Origin: Zygnema cylindricum
Taxonomy: Eukaryota > Streptophyta > Zygnematophyceae > Zygnematales > Zygnemataceae
NCBI GenBank assembly: GCA_037447655.1
Contig: JBBHKE010002193.1
Coordinates: 62,001-126,000, forward strand
Direction: 5' to 3'
Length of the DNA: 64,000 bases
Of this stretch, positions 60,368 to 64,000 are shown piece after piece. Under the pieces are notes generated by a model, which did not search any database, had not been told where the DNA came from, and saw only the letters and a list, made by a program, of their open reading frames with translations. Both the position numbers and the translations under genes were made by a program. The number at the start of each line of letters is the position of its first letter. Positions within the stretch are counted from its first letter, which is position 1.

Positions 60368-62620
60368 TTAAGGGCGTGTGCCCATGTAACCGAAACTTTG
60401 AAATGTTACTTTGGATTTTAGCGTAGATTTTACGATGTACTTTTCAAAGTGTTTCTATGTCATTTATTACTTGCGCTTTCATTACTTCAAATTTGTGATT
60501 GTCGTAGACGTCTACAAAATGTGCGACAGACTACAAAACCAAATGTAGACTACAACGAAACTTACTAAAATAAGTGACGTCTACAAAAACGACGACTTTT
60601 GTAGACGTCGAGTTTTTTCTATTATTGTAGATGTTTAGGGTTTTGACATTACGAAGTCACGCCACGTTGTGACGTCATTAGTACGTAAAATTTCTGCCAT
60701 AGCTTCCGACTTCATTTACTTATATTTAATCATTCGATATGTCATCAAACTACGACCACAGATATTAAAAAATAAGATGAAAAAATATATCTTTCATTTG
60801 AAACCATCATTGCCGCATTTCATTTAGGGGAGAGAGAAATAAGAGCGATCGAGTGTGAAAAAGCAAGAGATACGAGGATGACGTAAACTTTTGCAAAGGA
60901 CCCGTGAAAGAAAGTGGAGGTTCCGAGACCCTTGCAAGTTTTTTTCCGTACATGTTTGTCATTTTCTTGTGTGCATGCTCGTGACGAGCAGTGAAAAAAA
61001 TCGGGTGTTCTTTTCTTCGTGCAATTTTTTTTTGAAAACGTTTGATGCGTTGAATCCAAGTTTTCTACGCGTCAATAGGGTAGTATTTTGATTAAAATCA
61101 GATCGCGATTTGATTCCAATGCAAGTGTTGTTGTGATTTGAAAACTTTAGTACTCAGTAAATGGGTCAGTGAGAGAGGGATTAATACTTAGAATATTTTT
61201 GGTATACACACTTTAGTACTGACCCCTAATAGTGTTACAGTAGTATAAAGACAAAAGAGTGTACCGTACTTCTACAGGGACACGCGTCGGCATATGAGGT
61301 TTTTGCAGGTATTTCGGAATGGCGCCGATACTCACATACACGTGTCGCATATCGAACGAACAGATTCGCAGAATTGGACGGGCGTAATTTGGACCGGACA
61401 TCCAGTATATTTATTGTACGGATTTAGTATTGAACGTTGATTTGAATCGTGTCGACGGACGCAATTCGCGCGGGACCACAATTGACGAAGCACGCCCTAC
61501 GCACCCAAATGCTTCGTACCGCACAACAACAGTCGGTTAGACTTATGTGAACAATGTTGACTCAACGTCAATTTGAAATGGGACCACAGATAATGATTTG
61601 GACGCGTGTCGTCCATCGCGAAGATCTACTTTACATCTTACGACGATCCGTGAATTCGAAATTGACTAGTACGCACGCTAACAGTAATTTGGACAGATTC
61701 GCCAATTGTTGACTAAGCAAGTGGCACAATGTATGTACGGCCACTATCTGTAAATATCTGAAACAACATTGATTTGTATGTAGTGAATTAGTTTTTAGTG
61801 TTACATTACTGAAATAGGATAAAAGTTACAATTAGGATTTTGGACGTATTTCCGGTACAGTAGACGTACCGTTGACGTACAATGACTTTATTAGGGTACA
61901 GTACTTAGTTACACGTGTAGTACCTTGATTAGTACAAGGCTCAGTAGATAGCTATGTGAGTATAAAATGTAGGACTTAGTTTTATTTTCAACATCAGCTG
62001 AGTTTATCAAAGTAATGACAGACTATTTTTCCGCATCTTTGACCTGTCAGTGTGATCACTCTGATTGATATCTTGTTATGAAACTTTGCTTCGATTTTTA
62101 ATGATATAGAAAATATATGTTTGTGTAGTTTCATTCCTTTCTGTTGTTTCTGTAGAATTCTGTGAGAGATTTACTTGGTTAGTTTGTTAAGCTGTCAACT
62201 TTTTTTAGGAAACTCTGGAGCTCATAACTTTTGAATTCCTTTGTGGAACAGGCTCTAATTTTGGGAAGTTATAGTGTCTAGTATATACTGCATATAGGTG
62301 CAGTTTGAGGTGATCTGTATATTGTGGAGTAATCTGTGTTGTCTGAAACACAACTGTTTTGGGGTAGTCTGTGGGTTTTTTTCCGTGAGTAATCCATGAT
62401 TGAAATACGCTATGGACAACAAGTTCGAAGATGAGTTACGAGTAGGTCGCGATGATAATAACGCCAAATTGCCGTACCTTCCAAGTTCCAAGATGACGCA
62501 AAATGTACTTGTGTTTTTGCCCATTTTTTGTACGGCGTAATATTTTCTCGTTGCAAGTCCCATTTTCTATGAAAACGATGGAAAAAAACCCTTACTTGAA
62601 CACATGGGCACACACCCTAA
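60368..62620. mobile_element. Family C element (C6), 2.25 kb
   Basis: Ends TTAAGGGCGTGTGCCCATGTAA and ACATGGGCACACACCCTAA are inverted repeats. Left interior has a TAGACGTC-rich stretch (60500-60620) and GATGTTTAGGGTTTTG; right interior has GTTCGAAGATGAGTTACGAG and AAAACCCTTACTTGAACAC. The middle (61100-62400) is unrelated to other copies and may be further insertions. No transposase frame is recognised. Confidence 0.7.
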
Positions 62621-62798
62621 GATGTCGTCGTATTTTTGGTTATCAATTAAATGTTTTGATATTTTTTAATTTTTATTTTTAGTATGGAGTCAAAGTCGGT
62701 CAACGCATTTTATTAATTTTGAACTTTGTTTCATGCGCATATTTGTATTTTTTGGCGTTTCATGCGTGCGTTTTATGCGCATGAGACGTCTATGATTA

Positions 62799-63590
62799 TG
62801 GGTGAACCTCCATCAGTTATTCTCAGTAATCGTACAGCCACGTTTACTGGCAGTAATATTTGTATCACTTCTCCATCAAGTCGTGCCGGCGAAACAGAAA
62901 ATGATTACGTGTTGGATTTCGAATGGAACCACTTAAGATCTTATTCAGCCGGCTGGGATATATGAAAGATTTGAAAATCACAAAATTTGGACGACATATC
63001 TACGGACGAACGCAGATTAAAATATCTATGATCGCTACGCGAATGTACAATTTGTACGTTCTTGTCATTTCGTTGTACTAACCATTTGTAAATCCTTTTC
63101 AAAATGAAAATTTGTACTTTATTGTTTGCTATTTGGTCTTATAAGCAAGGTCCTTTCCATGAAGGAGAAGTGTTGTCATAAAGATATCCTCCGACAGAGA
63201 TTTTTTCGTCGCTTTGAAATCCGTCCTGTACGAAGGCACGTGGCCTTTGGAAATTGTGAGGTCGTCATCGCTCGTCCGCCGTGGATGACACCTTTTGTTT
63301 CCAAGTGGACCAATAGACACGTCCAGTTTCTGGCAAGTCTCCTAGTCTCCTCCTGAGGACAATTGAGGAGACTCCCAGAAACTGGATAGAAGAGGCGTTT
63401 GCATCGGAAATTCAAAATCGGACGGTGGAAGTTTTTGCCAAAAAGCTTAGAGAATCATAACGAATCTCCAGTAAAAATGTTTAAAAAAAAAAATTACAGT
63501 ATGGTTAAGTACGAAAATGAGTTGGACGTGTACGAAAATACATTTTTTCCAATTATAAACCTCACTTTTCGCCTGATGGAGGTTCACCCT
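62799..63590. mobile_element. Family D element (D3), 792 bp
   Basis: Ends TGGGTGAACCTCCATCAG and CTGATGGAGGTTCACCCT are inverted repeats. The interior holds TAGTCTCCTCCTGAGGACAA-type hairpin sequence at ~63345-63375. Overlapping frames 63126-63415 lie on both strands and are not conserved with D1. Confidence 0.75.
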
Positions 63591-64000
63591 AAACCTCACT
63601 TTTCCCCCGATGTAACCACACCCTCAATAAGAGTGTTTTAGCAATATCAAACGACTCTATAATGCTGCACGTGTACAGTATTTCGTCTACGACAAAATGA
63701 ACAACAATGATGTTCTTTAAATGTTCTATTAAACGCGCTACCTTCGGCTCAACCGCGTGCTCGTTTACGCTTGTGTTCTGGGCCGGGGGCTGGTGCATGG
63801 TTTCTAGCAACACCCATTTTTTCCACACTCCGTTTGGCGTCTGACCAGTTCACCTCTACTACCCGCCTTCGTCTGGGTTTGCCTCACCCTCCGCTTTTTG
63901 GGCGCCCCAAGTGTGAATGTAACCAACCAATTGACTTCGACGTCATCCATTTACTTCGTTGCTCGCGTGGGGGTGAAAGTACATTCGCACATGATTTGGT
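63591..64000. other. Right edge, no gene recognised
   Basis: Begins with a second, diverged family D right edge (AACCTCACTTTTCCCCCGATG). The rest shows no family match; a coding frame on either strand cannot be supported. Confidence 0.35.

Overview
The window looks like nuclear DNA of a streptophyte, most likely a charophyte-type green alga. This is inferred from plant-style Ty1/copia elements primed by initiator-Met tRNA, a Ty3/gypsy element carrying a PHD finger and a DNA cytosine methyltransferase domain, an L-type lectin domain, a PAN/apple-like domain with Ser-Pro(n) stalks, and spliced genes with GT/AG borders. There are no bacterial operons, rRNA genes or CRISPR arrays. Almost everything recognisable is transposable-element sequence; two host-type receptor-like genes, both on the minus strand, survive as exons.

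Layout. 1-2000: 5' end of a minus-strand Ty3/gypsy element (gag, leader, primer site, LTR edge), running off the left edge. 2000-5147: decayed DNA-transposon pieces. 5148-30017: a nested stack. A minus-strand copia (here copia-2) has its 3' LTR split by a plus-strand Ty3/gypsy element (5232-22280), and the gypsy gag is itself split by a minus-strand copia (copia-1, 7517-13852). The gypsy polyprotein order is gag, protease, C5-DNA methyltransferase, RT, RNase H, integrase, PHD finger. It is decayed, but from 16012 to 20837 it keeps one frame broken only by point stops. Its terminal repeats are arranged in a circularly permuted order, as expected if a two-LTR circle had been inserted.

30018-37258: a minus-strand L-type lectin gene remnant, split by a young copia (copia-3, 30718-36634, LTRs nearly identical) and cut off downstream by copia-2. 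37565-42045: an old copia remnant (copia-4) and a plus-strand internally deleted copia (copia-5).

42965-47559: a dense cluster of short inverted-repeat elements (family A, ends like TACACCGC..ATCG), two of them containing a second family (B). 48944-50380: the best host gene, a PAN-like domain exon, an SPPPP stalk exon and a transmembrane exon on the minus strand, joined by phase-1 introns. 51000-64000: further DNA-transposon families (C, D, E), including a back-to-back pair in which one copy is an inverted internal-deletion version of the other, and C copies of up to 2.3 kb.

How the parts work together: gag, protease, RT, RNase H and integrase are the standard replication set of LTR elements. 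The extra methyltransferase and PHD finger in the gypsy element would link an element-encoded protein to DNA methylation and chromatin reading, although this copy is inactivated. The two host genes share an extracellular-domain plus proline-stalk design with phase-1 exon borders, the pattern expected of modular cell-surface receptors. No kinase exon could be found for either. All alignments and identity values were judged by eye.
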